From contig NZ_FZNT01000007.1 in assembly GCF_900188235.1 (NCBI RefSeq), positions 187,022 to 251,021 on the forward strand: a DNA stretch of 64,000 nt. Reading direction: 5' to 3'. Within the stretch, counting starts at the first letter, position 1; each line of letters opens with the position of its first letter. Position numbers and translations under genes: made by a program. This document shows positions 55,428 to 63,541 of this stretch, piece after piece. This DNA is from Lutibacter agarilyticus. Its GTDB lineage: Bacteria; Bacteroidota; Bacteroidia; Flavobacteriales; Flavobacteriaceae. The notes under the pieces were generated by a model that was not told where the DNA came from, searched no databases, and worked only from the letters and a program-made list of their open reading frames with translations.

Positions 55428-57248
55428 ATGAAAATTAAAATCACTTTAATAATTGTTACATTATTTTATATAATTCAGGCAAAAGCACAAGTTGAGCCTA
55501 TAAAAAAAGATACGGTTAAATTAAAAGAAGTTGTAGTTACTTCAAACCGAATTTCAGTTCCTTTTTCTAAAACTTCAAGGACTATAAATATAATAAGCTC
55601 AGATGATATTTTAAAATCTTCAACAACAAATGTTCCAGATTTATTACAAAACGTAACAGGTGTTGATGTAAGAAGAAGAGGAGTTGATGGTATGCAATCT
55701 GATTTATTTATTAGGGGAGGAAATTTCAACCAAACATTGTTATTAATTGATGGTATTAAAATGGATGATCCACAAACTGGTCACCATACTATGAATGGCG
55801 TATTGTCTTTTGCTGATATTGAAAGAATTGAAGTCGTAAAAGGTCCTGCAGCACGTGTTTACGGACAAAATGCATTTACAGGTGCTGTAAATTTAGTTTC
55901 AAAAAAAGTAACTGAAAACTCTTTAAATGTAGGCGTTAATTACGGTTCGTATAATAATTTAAAGGTAGGAGCTTCTGTAGGTCAAACATATACAGATGGT
56001 AATCTATTTGCTTCAGTTACCTATCAGGAATCTGACGGATATAGATACAATACCGATTTTGAAAATGTGATGGCTTTTTTGAAGTCTGATTTTAAAAATT
56101 TCAATTTAACCACTTCATTTGCACAACGAAATTTTGGAGCAAATGGGTTTTATGCAAGTCCAGCATATATTGATCAGTACGAAGAAACGCAGACAAGTTT
56201 AGTTGCACTGTCTGCTAATTATGGTTCAGAAACGGTAAAAATTAAACCTAGAATTTATTGGAGAAGAAATCAAGATATGTACTTATTTTTAAGGCAGGAT
56301 CCTGATTATTTTAGAAATTTACATATTTCTAATAAAATTGGCGTTGAAACTAATGTTGAAATTTCTTCAAAAGTGGGTAAAACGGGAATTGGTTTTGATG
56401 CGTCAAGAATATTTTTAGTGAGTAATAATTTAGGAGATCATAACCGTACAAGTATTACAGGTTTTGTAGAACAACGTTTTGTTTTATCTAATGAAAGATT
56501 AGACATTACACCGGGTGTTGCTGTGAGTTATTTTTCTGATTTTGGTACAGAAGCTTTTCCTGGAATTGATGTAGGTTATAAAGTATCTGATGTTGTTAGA
56601 ATTTATGGTGATTTTGGTTACACGTATCGTGTACCAACTTTTACCGAAATGTTTTATGTTGGACCTACAACAATTGGAAACCCTGATTTAGAACCAGAAT
56701 CTGCCTTGTCTGAAGAAATAGGTATTAAAATTAAAGGAAGAAATATCAACTTTGATATGGCGATTTTTAATAGAAAATCTGAAAATTTAATTGATTGGTC
56801 TAAAGATAATGAAGAGGATAAGTGGGAAACAAGAAACTTTAGTGAAGTTAAAACTAACGGAATTGAAGCCTCTATTAACTACAATTTTAACTTCTTAAGG
56901 TATAATCAAAATTTGTTAGTAGCTTATACTTATATTAATGATGATATTTTAGATGCTGGTGTTGAATATACAAGATACTCATTAAATAGTATCAAGCATC
57001 AATTCAATACAGGATTTAATTTTCAAGTGACTCCAATTTTCACCGAAAATATATCGTACAGATATGTACAACGAACTGATGGTGAAAGCTACAACGTAGT
57101 TGACGCTAGAATTTCAGCCAACTTAAAAAATGGAATGCAGTTTTCTTGTATAGCAAATAATATATTTAATGCTGAATACACAGAGACTAATTTAGTTCCA
57201 ATGCCTAAGGGCAATGTGATGTTCGGATTTACATATAGTATTTATTAG
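55428..57248 (+). CDS. TonB-dependent outer-membrane receptor (BtuB-like layout)
   Basis: A 606-residue receptor. A signal peptide (KITLIIVTLFYIIQAKAQ) precedes a plug with a TonB-box-like region (LKEVVVTSNR), PDLLQNVTGVDVRRRG, DLFIRGGNFNQTLLLIDGIK and IERIEVVKGPAARVYG. The 22-strand-type barrel ends FGFTYSIY with a terminal aromatic residue. The small plug without a carboxypeptidase-like extension resembles BtuB/siderophore receptors rather than SusC. The substrate is unknown: no cobalamin riboswitch fits into the short leader. It is divergent from the MocR-like regulator, which probably controls it. Confidence 0.9.
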   Translation: MKIKITLIIVTLFYIIQAKAQVEPIKKDTVKLKEVVVTSNRISVPFSKTSRTINIISSDDILKSSTTNVPDLLQNVTGVDVRRRGVDGMQSDLFIRGGNFNQTLLLIDGIKMDDPQTGHHTMNGVLSFADIERIEVVKGPAARVYGQNAFTGAVNLVSKKVTENSLNVGVNYGSYNNLKVGASVGQTYTDGNLFASVTYQESDGYRYNTDFENVMAFLKSDFKNFNLTTSFAQRNFGANGFYASPAYIDQYEETQTSLVALSANYGSETVKIKPRIYWRRNQDMYLFLRQDPDYFRNLHISNKIGVETNVEISSKVGKTGIGFDASRIFLVSNNLGDHNRTSITGFVEQRFVLSNERLDITPGVAVSYFSDFGTEAFPGIDVGYKVSDVVRIYGDFGYTYRVPTFTEMFYVGPTTIGNPDLEPESALSEEIGIKIKGRNINFDMAIFNRKSENLIDWSKDNEEDKWETRNFSEVKTNGIEASINYNFNFLRYNQNLLVAYTYINDDILDAGVEYTRYSLNSIKHQFNTGFNFQVTPIFTENISYRYVQRTDGESYNVVDARISANLKNGMQFSCIANNIFNAEYTETNLVPMPKGNVMFGFTYSIY

Positions 57249-57344
57249 AATTAATAGTGTAAAAAATTATATAACATAGTTTTTTTCTATAGGTATATAA
57301 TTTTTTAAGATAGCATAGTTAACTCCTAAGCTTTAGTTATGTCG

Positions 57345-57352
57345 TAATTTTG
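57345..57352 (+). promoter_or_regulatory. -7 box of the small peptide gene
   Basis: TAATTTTG matches TAnnTTTG and is followed by GCAGCC; it lies 20 bp before the ATG at 57373. A -33 TTG is not evident. Confidence 0.45.
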
Positions 57353-57372
57353 CAGCCTAAAATAACTGAAAA

Positions 57373-57486
57373 ATGAAAGCGACTAAAAAAAGAAAAAACG
57401 AAGAAACTAAAAAAAGAGCATTGGTTCTTGATTTTAGAAATACTAAAAGTACAACCTGGAACAGTAAAAGGAGATTTGGGTTGTAA
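57373..57486 (+). CDS. Small basic protein of 37 residues, function unknown
   Basis: ATG at 57373 opens 37 codons ending in TAA at 57484-57486. The product is highly charged: an N-terminal stretch rich in Lys/Arg/Glu (MKATKKRKNEETKKRA), a middle VLDFRNTKSTTW and the end NSKRRFGL. There is no signal peptide or membrane segment; about a third of residues are Lys or Arg, suggesting RNA, DNA or ribosome contact. A -7 box lies 20 bp upstream and a strong terminator 25 bp downstream, so the unit looks like a real free-standing gene. I do not recognise a family. Confidence 0.6.
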   Translation: MKATKKRKNEETKKRALVLDFRNTKSTTWNSKRRFGL

Positions 57487-57503
57487 TAAAATAAATAAGA
57501 GTT

Positions 57504-57540
57504 AAAAAAAACGATAGGCTTAGTCCTATCGTTTTTTTTT
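57504..57540 (+). terminator. Terminator of the small peptide gene
   Basis: ACGATAGG (57511-57518) pairs with CCTATCGT (57525-57532) over a 6-base loop, flanked by an A run before and a run of nine T after. Confidence 0.9.
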
Positions 57541-57687
57541 GTGTAATTTTTCAATGAAATTTATATGTAATACTGCAGTTAAAATCAATTAATTTAAACT
57601 TATGTTAATTGTGAATGGCATTTTTGTTTAAATATTGAAATTATTAAAATTAAATGCTAATATATTGTGAAAAATGTAATTTAGGTG

Positions 57688-57718
57688 TTGTAGGTGATTT
57701 AATTTATTTTTATATTTG
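57688..57718 (+). promoter_or_regulatory. Promoter-like pair before a possible small RNA
   Basis: TTG (57688-57690) and TATATTTG (57711-57718) with 20 bases between fit the Bacteroidota -33/-7 pattern. No open frame follows before the hairpin at 57797. Confidence 0.45.
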
Positions 57719-57723
57719 ATACA

Positions 57724-57826
57724 GTAAAAATAACCGCTTAATAAACCAATATAACTATAAGAATAGAAGAAAATAACATTATAAATTGTTTGAATTAAAA
57801 GCGATAGGCATACCTATCGCTTTTTT
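57724..57826 (+). ncRNA. Possible small RNA of about 100 bases
   Basis: The stretch between the promoter-like pair at 57688-57718 and the terminator hairpin at 57797-57826 would give a transcript of about 100 bases. It is A-rich, has no start codon with an open frame, and no known RNA family was recognised. The hairpin may instead simply end hutH on the other strand, so the call is tentative. Confidence 0.3.
57797..57826. terminator. Terminator hairpin next to the hutH 3' end
   Basis: AAAAGCGATAGG (57797-57808) pairs with CCTATCGCTTTT (57813-57824) around CATA. T tracts occur on both strands (six on plus, four on minus), so it can end both hutH and a plus-strand transcript. Confidence 0.85.
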
Positions 57827-57842
57827 AGGCTTTTATCTATAC

Positions 57843-59351
57843 TCAAAATAATTCACTTGTATCTATTGCTAAGTTACCAATAAAGGAAATTGTCTTTTTT
57901 ATTTCAGTACTTAGCACAATATCATTTTCAACAAAAGGAACTTCACTTCTGTATGACTGTAAAAAAGATTCTAAAAAGGGAGATGTTTTTATAGGCTTTC
58001 TGAAATAAAGAGCTTGTGAAGCATTTAATAATTCTATGGCCAAAATGGTTTCAATATTATCAACTATTTTTTTTGCTTTTGTAGCTCCATTAGCGCCCAT
58101 ACTTACGTGATCTTCTTGTCCGTTGCTTGATACTATAGAATCTACAGATGATGGAGTAGCCAATTGTTTATTTTGACTTACAATACTTGCAGCGGTATAT
58201 TGTGGTATCATAAACCCGCTATTTAGTCCTGGGTTTTTCACTAGAAATGGAGGTAAACCTCGTAAGCCCGAAACCAATTGAAAAGTTCTTCTTTCTGAAA
58301 TATTTCCTAACTCAGCCATTGCAATACTTAAAAAGTCAAATGCTAAAGCCAATGGTTGTCCATGGAAATTTCCGCCAGAAATTATTTCATCGGTATCAAT
58401 AAAAATATTTGGATTATCTGTTACTGAATTTATTTCTGTTAAAAAAACTTGTTTGCAATAGTCCAAAGCATCTTTAGTTCCGCCATGAACTTGTGGCATA
58501 CATCTAAATGAATATGGATCTTGCACATGTTCTTTAGAAACATTAATTAATTCACTCCCTTCTAAAAACTCATTTATTCGCTTAGCTGTTTTTATTTGTC
58601 CGTTATGAGGCCTAATTTTATGTATTAGCTCATTAAACGGAGATTTTCTACCATCAAATGCTTCTAATGACAATGTTCCAATTAAATCGGCCAGATATGA
58701 TAATTTAAAAGAATTTAAGATTAATGAAACACCGTAAGCACTCATAAACTGTGTTCCATTTAACAAAGCCAAGCCTTCTTTTGATTTTAGTTGTATAGTA
58801 TCCCAATTGAATAATTTTATTAATTTACAACTCGAAATTTTTTCATTTTTGTAATAAACTTCACCTTTTCCAATTAAAGGTAAAGATAAATGAGCTAAAG
58901 GTGCTAAATCTCCTGAAGCTCCTAATGAACCTTGTGTGTAAACCACAGGTATAATATCATTATTGTAAAAATCAATCAATCGTTGTACGGTTTCAACCTG
59001 AACGCCTGAGTAGCCATAGCTTAAAGATTGAATTTTAAGAAATAACATTAACTTTACAATTTCTTTTGGCACTTCACTACCCGTTCCACAGGCGTGACTC
59101 ATCACCAAATTTTCTTGAAGTAACTGTAAATTTTCACTATTAATTTTTACATTACATAAAGAGCCAAATCCGGTATTTATACCATAAATAGGTGAGGCGT
59201 CTTTTTTTATTTTTTCATCTAAATATTTTCTACAATTTTCAATGCTTTGAATTGCTTTTTCAGAAAGTTCTAATTTTTTATCTGAAAAAATAAGAGAATC
59301 TAAAAATTTAAATGTAATTGTTTCATTATTAATAAAATGGATGCTATTCAT
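57843..59351 (-). CDS. hutH: Histidine ammonia-lyase
   Basis: A 502-residue aromatic ammonia-lyase. The MIO prosthetic group is formed from A145-S146-G147 in TQGSLGASGDLAPLAHLSLP; YGINTGFG (56-63) carries the conserved Tyr, and QDPYSFRCMPQVHG and NFHGQPLALAFD are further active-site blocks. It deaminates histidine to urocanate; the SHACGTG segment, with His at the selectivity loop, favours His over Phe or Tyr, from family knowledge. No hutU, hutI or hutG is next to it in the window, so the rest of the pathway must be elsewhere. Confidence 0.94.
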   Translation of the reverse strand: MNSIHFINNETITFKFLDSLIFSDKKLELSEKAIQSIENCRKYLDEKIKKDASPIYGINTGFGSLCNVKINSENLQLLQENLVMSHACGTGSEVPKEIVKLMLFLKIQSLSYGYSGVQVETVQRLIDFYNNDIIPVVYTQGSLGASGDLAPLAHLSLPLIGKGEVYYKNEKISSCKLIKLFNWDTIQLKSKEGLALLNGTQFMSAYGVSLILNSFKLSYLADLIGTLSLEAFDGRKSPFNELIHKIRPHNGQIKTAKRINEFLEGSELINVSKEHVQDPYSFRCMPQVHGGTKDALDYCKQVFLTEINSVTDNPNIFIDTDEIISGGNFHGQPLALAFDFLSIAMAELGNISERRTFQLVSGLRGLPPFLVKNPGLNSGFMIPQYTAASIVSQNKQLATPSSVDSIVSSNGQEDHVSMGANGATKAKKIVDNIETILAIELLNASQALYFRKPIKTSPFLESFLQSYRSEVPFVENDIVLSTEIKKTISFIGNLAIDTSELF

Positions 59352-59485
59352 TTGATTGTTTTAAGATTTTAAAAGTCTATATTCTTGGTAATATATGCAA
59401 ATTATTTGTTAAAATATTTCGCTATTTAGGTAATTGATTATTTAATTTTATCTTTGGTAACTTATAAAAAAAACTCCAACTTATA

Positions 59486-60862
59486 ATGAAAAAAATATGG
59501 ATCCTTATAGTATTAATTTCAGTAGTTTCATGTAAAAATGAAGTACCTGTAGATTATGCTATTATTTCGGGAAAGATCACCAATACATCTAATGAAGATT
59601 TAATGATAATAAGTACAGATAGGTACTTTAAACAAGTAATAAATGTAAATGAAGATGGGACATTTTTAGACACTTTAAGAGTGCAACCAAATATTTATTG
59701 GTTGTTACAAGGTAAAAACGGTGTTGAAATTTTTATTGAAAATGGAAATGTATTAACAGTTGATTTTGATACAAAAAACATGGATAGCTCTATTGCTATT
59801 TCAGGTAAAGGTTCCGAAATTTCAAATTACCTATTGGTGAAAAACAATAAGGTGAAGGAAATTATTGGAAGTGGATCAGGAATTTTTAAAAAAGAAGAAG
59901 CTGAATACAAAGCTATTCGTTTAGAAGTTAAGAATACAACTACAGCAATTTTAGAAAACTCGAAAGGTATTTCAGAAGCGTTTAAAGCTAAAGAATTACG
60001 TAATATTAATTATGAATACATTCATCAACTAAATATTTATGAAGTTTATCACGCTCATTATGCACAAAAAGAAGGATTTAAGGTTTCTGAAGATTTTTTA
60101 AAAGATGTTGAAAAAGTTACAGATTTTAATAATGAAGAGGATTTTTTATATTCAAAAAGTTATCAAGACATTGTAACTAGTAATTATAGTGATGAAGCTG
60201 TTAAATTGATTGAGCAAGATTCAATTTCAGAGGGTTTAGCATCTTTAATGGCTCTTAGTAAAGCCACAAACGCAACAATAAAAAACAAGTTGTTATATAA
60301 TGATGCAAAGTACGGAATTACGTATACGAATAATTTAGAAGCATATTATAAGTTCTATATGGACAATTCAACCAATGAAGAATATAAGGCCGAAATAACA
60401 AAAAGTTATAACAAGCTTAAAACTGTTGCTAAAGGGCAACCTTCTCCTAAATTTGAGAACTATGAGAACTTTAATGGTTCAACAACTTCATTAGACGATT
60501 TTAAAGGAAAATATGTTTATGTAGATGTTTGGGCAACTTGGTGCGGACCTTGTAAACGTGAAATCCCTTCATTAAAAGAAGTAGAGAAAAAGTATCATGG
60601 TAAAAATATTGAATTTGTAAGTATCTCGGTTGATAAACAAAAAGATCACGAAACCTGGAAAAAAATGGTTGAGGATATGGAGTTGAAAGGAGTTCAATTA
60701 TTTGCCGACAAAGATTGGGAATCTCAATTTGTTCAGGATTATTTAATAAAAGGTATTCCTAGGTTTATTTTGATTGATTCAAAGGGGAATATTGTAAATG
60801 CAAATGCTCCAAGACCATCAAGTGAAAAATTAATTGAATTATTTAATGAGTTAAAAATATAA
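59486..60862 (+). CDS. TlpA-like thiol-disulfide lipoprotein with DUF4369-type N-terminal domain
   Basis: A 458-residue lipoprotein (lipobox VVSCKN, Cys at about 16). The N-terminal beta domain (ISGKITNTSNEDLMIIS) is of the DUF4369 type common in Bacteroidota thioredoxins; a helical middle follows; residues about 320-458 are a TlpA/ResA-like thioredoxin domain with active site WATWCGPCKREIPSL and cis-Pro in IKGIPRFILI. It should reduce or exchange disulfides in the periplasm; the partner is unknown. The next gene, 7 bp downstream, is a shorter paralog, and a -7 box TATCTTTG lies at 59449. Confidence 0.9.
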   Translation: MKKIWILIVLISVVSCKNEVPVDYAIISGKITNTSNEDLMIISTDRYFKQVINVNEDGTFLDTLRVQPNIYWLLQGKNGVEIFIENGNVLTVDFDTKNMDSSIAISGKGSEISNYLLVKNNKVKEIIGSGSGIFKKEEAEYKAIRLEVKNTTTAILENSKGISEAFKAKELRNINYEYIHQLNIYEVYHAHYAQKEGFKVSEDFLKDVEKVTDFNNEEDFLYSKSYQDIVTSNYSDEAVKLIEQDSISEGLASLMALSKATNATIKNKLLYNDAKYGITYTNNLEAYYKFYMDNSTNEEYKAEITKSYNKLKTVAKGQPSPKFENYENFNGSTTSLDDFKGKYVYVDVWATWCGPCKREIPSLKEVEKKYHGKNIEFVSISVDKQKDHETWKKMVEDMELKGVQLFADKDWESQFVQDYLIKGIPRFILIDSKGNIVNANAPRPSSEKLIELFNELKI

Positions 60863-60869
60863 AAGATAA

Positions 60870-61883
60870 ATGAAAAATATTATTTGGGTTTTAGTAATTA
60901 TAGTAATGGCTTCTTGTACGTCACAAGAGAAAGAGTTTTCGGCCTTAAAGGGAAATGTAAATGAGGGTGTTTCTTCAATAATAATACAAGGAAAAGGGTA
61001 TTCTAAAACTATTTCGGTAAATGAAGATGGAACGTTTTCTGATACATTAAAAGCTCCTGAAGGTATGTATGGTTTAATTGCTGGAAACAGCAGATCTTCT
61101 CTTTTTTTAAAAAATGGATACGATTTAAGTCTAGAATTTGTTGAAGCTGATAATTCAGTTCTATTCTCTGGAACTGGAGCAGAAACGAACAACTACCTTA
61201 AGGAAAAGGCTGCTTTCTTTATGAGTGATTATGGAGATCCTAAATCTTATTTTAAATTAGAAAAATCTGATTACGATTTAAGATTAGTTGCGGCTAAAGC
61301 AGAATTTAATAAATCAACTATTGATGTTTCAAAAGTAGATTCAACAGTTGCTGCAATGGTAGCACAAAGTGATAAGCAACTTTTTGCTTATGTTGAAAGT
61401 AATTATGAGCAAAACCATGCAAGTTTAGTGAAATTAGCAAAAGGGAAACCATCGCCTGTTTTTACAGATTATGAAAATTTTGCTGGTGGAACAACTTCAT
61501 TGAATGATTTAAAAGGAAAATATGTATATATTGATGTTTGGGCAACCTGGTGCGGACCTTGTAAACGCGAGATTCCATCTTTAAAACTTTTAGAAAAGGA
61601 ATACCACGGAAAAAATATTACGTTTGTAAGTATTTCTGTTGATAATGTTGATGGTAGAAGAGGGAGTCATGATAGTTGGTTAAAAATGGTTGAAGAACAA
61701 CAATTAGGTGGTGTACAATTATTTGCAGATAAAGATTTTAGTTCTGATTTTATTCAAGCTTATGACATAAATAGTATTCCAAGATTTCTATTAATTGATC
61801 CAAAAGGAAATATTGTTGATTCAAATACGTTGAGACCATCAGATCCTAATATTAAAAGTTTTTTTACAGAATTAGGAATTTAA
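60870..61883 (+). CDS. TlpA-like thiol-disulfide lipoprotein, shorter paralog
   Basis: A 337-residue lipoprotein (lipobox VMASC, Cys at about 16) with the same layout as the upstream gene: a short beta N-terminal domain (GKGYSKTISVNEDGTFSDTL), a shorter helical middle and a thioredoxin domain with VWATWCGPCKREIPSLKLLE and cis-Pro in DINSIPRFLLID. The two share long blocks such as the active site, KYHGKNI/EYHGKNI and FADKD, so they are a tandem duplication; this copy lacks about 120 residues of the middle region. It ends the unit before a strong terminator. Confidence 0.9.
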   Translation: MKNIIWVLVIIVMASCTSQEKEFSALKGNVNEGVSSIIIQGKGYSKTISVNEDGTFSDTLKAPEGMYGLIAGNSRSSLFLKNGYDLSLEFVEADNSVLFSGTGAETNNYLKEKAAFFMSDYGDPKSYFKLEKSDYDLRLVAAKAEFNKSTIDVSKVDSTVAAMVAQSDKQLFAYVESNYEQNHASLVKLAKGKPSPVFTDYENFAGGTTSLNDLKGKYVYIDVWATWCGPCKREIPSLKLLEKEYHGKNITFVSISVDNVDGRRGSHDSWLKMVEEQQLGGVQLFADKDFSSDFIQAYDINSIPRFLLIDPKGNIVDSNTLRPSDPNIKSFFTELGI

Positions 61884-61904
61884 CCAATTCAAAAATTAAG
61901 AATA

Positions 61905-61938
61905 AAAAAGGCTGAAATTAGTAAATTTCAGCCTTTTT
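61905..61938. terminator. Bidirectional terminator between TlpA-like pair and nnr
   Basis: AAAAAGGCTGAAATT pairs with AATTTCAGCCTTTTT around a short loop; T tracts exist in both directions, between convergent genes. Confidence 0.92.
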
Positions 61939-61957
61939 CAGGTTCAATAAAGTTAAG

Positions 61958-63487
61958 TTACGCTTCACTGTCAGCTATTTCTTCTTGATGAAATAAATCT
62001 AAAATGGCTTCAGCTAAATAATCTAGAATAGTAGTTGCTGTAAATGTTTCGTAGCTTGTTTTTTGAAGTGCCAAATCTGCAGTTTTACCGTGTAAGTATA
62101 CTCCAAAAATTGCGGCATGTAAAGGTTGGTAGCCTTGAGCTATTAAGCCTGTAATTATACCCGTTAAAACATCTCCACTTCCGCCAGTTGCCAAGGCAGG
62201 ATTTCCTGTTGAATTTATGTATAATTGCTGTTCATCAATTACTGTTGTATGTGCACCTTTTATAACTAAAATGACATTGTACTTTGTTGAAAAAGAAATA
62301 GCTTTTTCTAATTTTTCATAGTCATTTTTCCAAACTCCTAATAGACGTTGTAATTCTTTAGGATGTGGTGTTAATACTGATTTATTTGGTAAATATTGTA
62401 GTAATGATTCGTTTTTTGAAAGTAAGTTTAAAGCATCAGCATCAATCACTAATTGCGTTTTATTTTCTTTTAAAAAAGCTTCAAATCCAACAGCAGTTTT
62501 ATCTGTAGTTCCCATTCCAGGGCCTATTCCTATAACAGTTGGTTTTGTTTTAAAATTATAGTACGTCAATAGTTTTTCAGAATCAACTTCAACCATTGCT
62601 TCTGGTACTGAAATTTGTAGAATTTGATAACCGCATTTAGGTAAATATGCAGAAACCAATCCGCTACCAATTTTTAAGGCAGCTTTTGTTGCTAAAGTTA
62701 CTGCTCCAATTTTCCCAAAACTGCCTCCAATTATTAGCGAATGTCCGAACATTCCTTTGTGAGACCATTTGTTTCTAGATTGGTACATTGGTATTACATC
62801 GTTTTTTGTGATATAATGAGTAGTTGGTAATAGGCTCTCAATAAAATTGGTGTCTAAACCTATATCTAGCACTTCCCAAGTATTTAGAAACTCATTGTTT
62901 TCAGGTAGAAGGAAAGCAAGTTTTGGAGTTTGAAAAGTTAAAGTGTGGCCTGCTCGTAATACCGATGATTTGTCTGTTACAGATTTATCTCCAAACATTC
63001 CCGAAGGGAAGTCAATAGCCAATGTAAAAACTTTAGTGTTATTGATGTATTGTATTAGTTTTTTTGTGAATCCTGATGGTTTTCGATTGAGACCAATTCC
63101 AAAAATGGCATCTATTACAATATCTTCAAAATCTACCTCTGGAAAATCACCCTCATCATTTATAATTTTAGGCCATTCAGCTATTTCTTTTAAACGATTG
63201 TAATTTGTTAAAAACTCAGGGCTACGTTTGTCGCTAAAGTTTACAACATAACAATTTACATTGTATCCATGTTGAAATAAATGCCGAGCTATTACTAGTC
63301 CATCACCTCCATTATTTCCAATTCCGCAAAACACATGAATTTTTATGTTTTGACCTTGAAGCCGCGAGTGCAACCACTCAAAACAAAGTGTTGCAGCATG
63401 CTCCATTAATTCTAATGATGTGATTTTTGTGTTATTTATGGTAGCTTTGTCGGCTAGTGCAAATTGTGAAGGAGAAAGTATGTACAT
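61958..63487 (-). CDS. nnr: Bifunctional NAD(P)H-hydrate epimerase / ADP-dependent dehydratase
   Basis: A 509-residue fusion from the ATG at 63487 (MYILSPSQFALADKATI). The N-terminal epimerase domain (about 1-215) has FCGIGNNGGDGLVIARHL and IDAIFGIGL; the C-terminal ribokinase-like dehydratase domain (about 225-505) has GGSFGKIGAVTLATKAALKI, IGPGMG, TPHPKELQRLLG and NPALATGGSGDVLTGII, the last being the nucleotide/catalytic Asp loop. It repairs hydrated NAD(P)H. A Met ten codons upstream would put the start inside the accA terminator, so the shorter form is chosen. Confidence 0.94.
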   Translation of the reverse strand: MYILSPSQFALADKATINNTKITSLELMEHAATLCFEWLHSRLQGQNIKIHVFCGIGNNGGDGLVIARHLFQHGYNVNCYVVNFSDKRSPEFLTNYNRLKEIAEWPKIINDEGDFPEVDFEDIVIDAIFGIGLNRKPSGFTKKLIQYINNTKVFTLAIDFPSGMFGDKSVTDKSSVLRAGHTLTFQTPKLAFLLPENNEFLNTWEVLDIGLDTNFIESLLPTTHYITKNDVIPMYQSRNKWSHKGMFGHSLIIGGSFGKIGAVTLATKAALKIGSGLVSAYLPKCGYQILQISVPEAMVEVDSEKLLTYYNFKTKPTVIGIGPGMGTTDKTAVGFEAFLKENKTQLVIDADALNLLSKNESLLQYLPNKSVLTPHPKELQRLLGVWKNDYEKLEKAISFSTKYNVILVIKGAHTTVIDEQQLYINSTGNPALATGGSGDVLTGIITGLIAQGYQPLHAAIFGVYLHGKTADLALQKTSYETFTATTILDYLAEAILDLFHQEEIADSEA

Positions 63488-63503
63488 AGCATAAAAATAA
63501 TAA

Positions 63504-63533
63504 AAAAAACCTCTCAAAAATGAGAGGTTTTTT
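63504..63533 (-). terminator. Terminator of accA
   Basis: AAAAAACCTCTCA and TGAGAGGTTTTTT pair around four A; read on the minus strand it follows the accA stop by 8 bases and has a T tract. Confidence 0.9.
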
Positions 63534-63541
63534 ATTATTTT

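Larger units (their letters stand above)
57249..57842. other. Gap with a mini-gene and a possible small RNA
   Basis: 594 bases between the receptor and hutH, with no gene of normal length. It contains a 37-codon open frame with its own -7 box and terminator (57345-57540), then a promoter-like pair and second hairpin (57688-57826) with no open frame between. The two hairpins share the core CGATAGG/CCTATCG. Confidence 0.6.

Noticed and set aside
57688-57826. A coding gene in the possible small-RNA stretch
   Set aside because: No ATG, GTG or TTG opens a frame of useful length before the terminator.
63488-63517. Ten-residue upstream extension of the NAD(P)H-hydrate repair enzyme
   Set aside because: The extra codons lie in the accA terminator hairpin and the family N-terminus begins at MYILSP.
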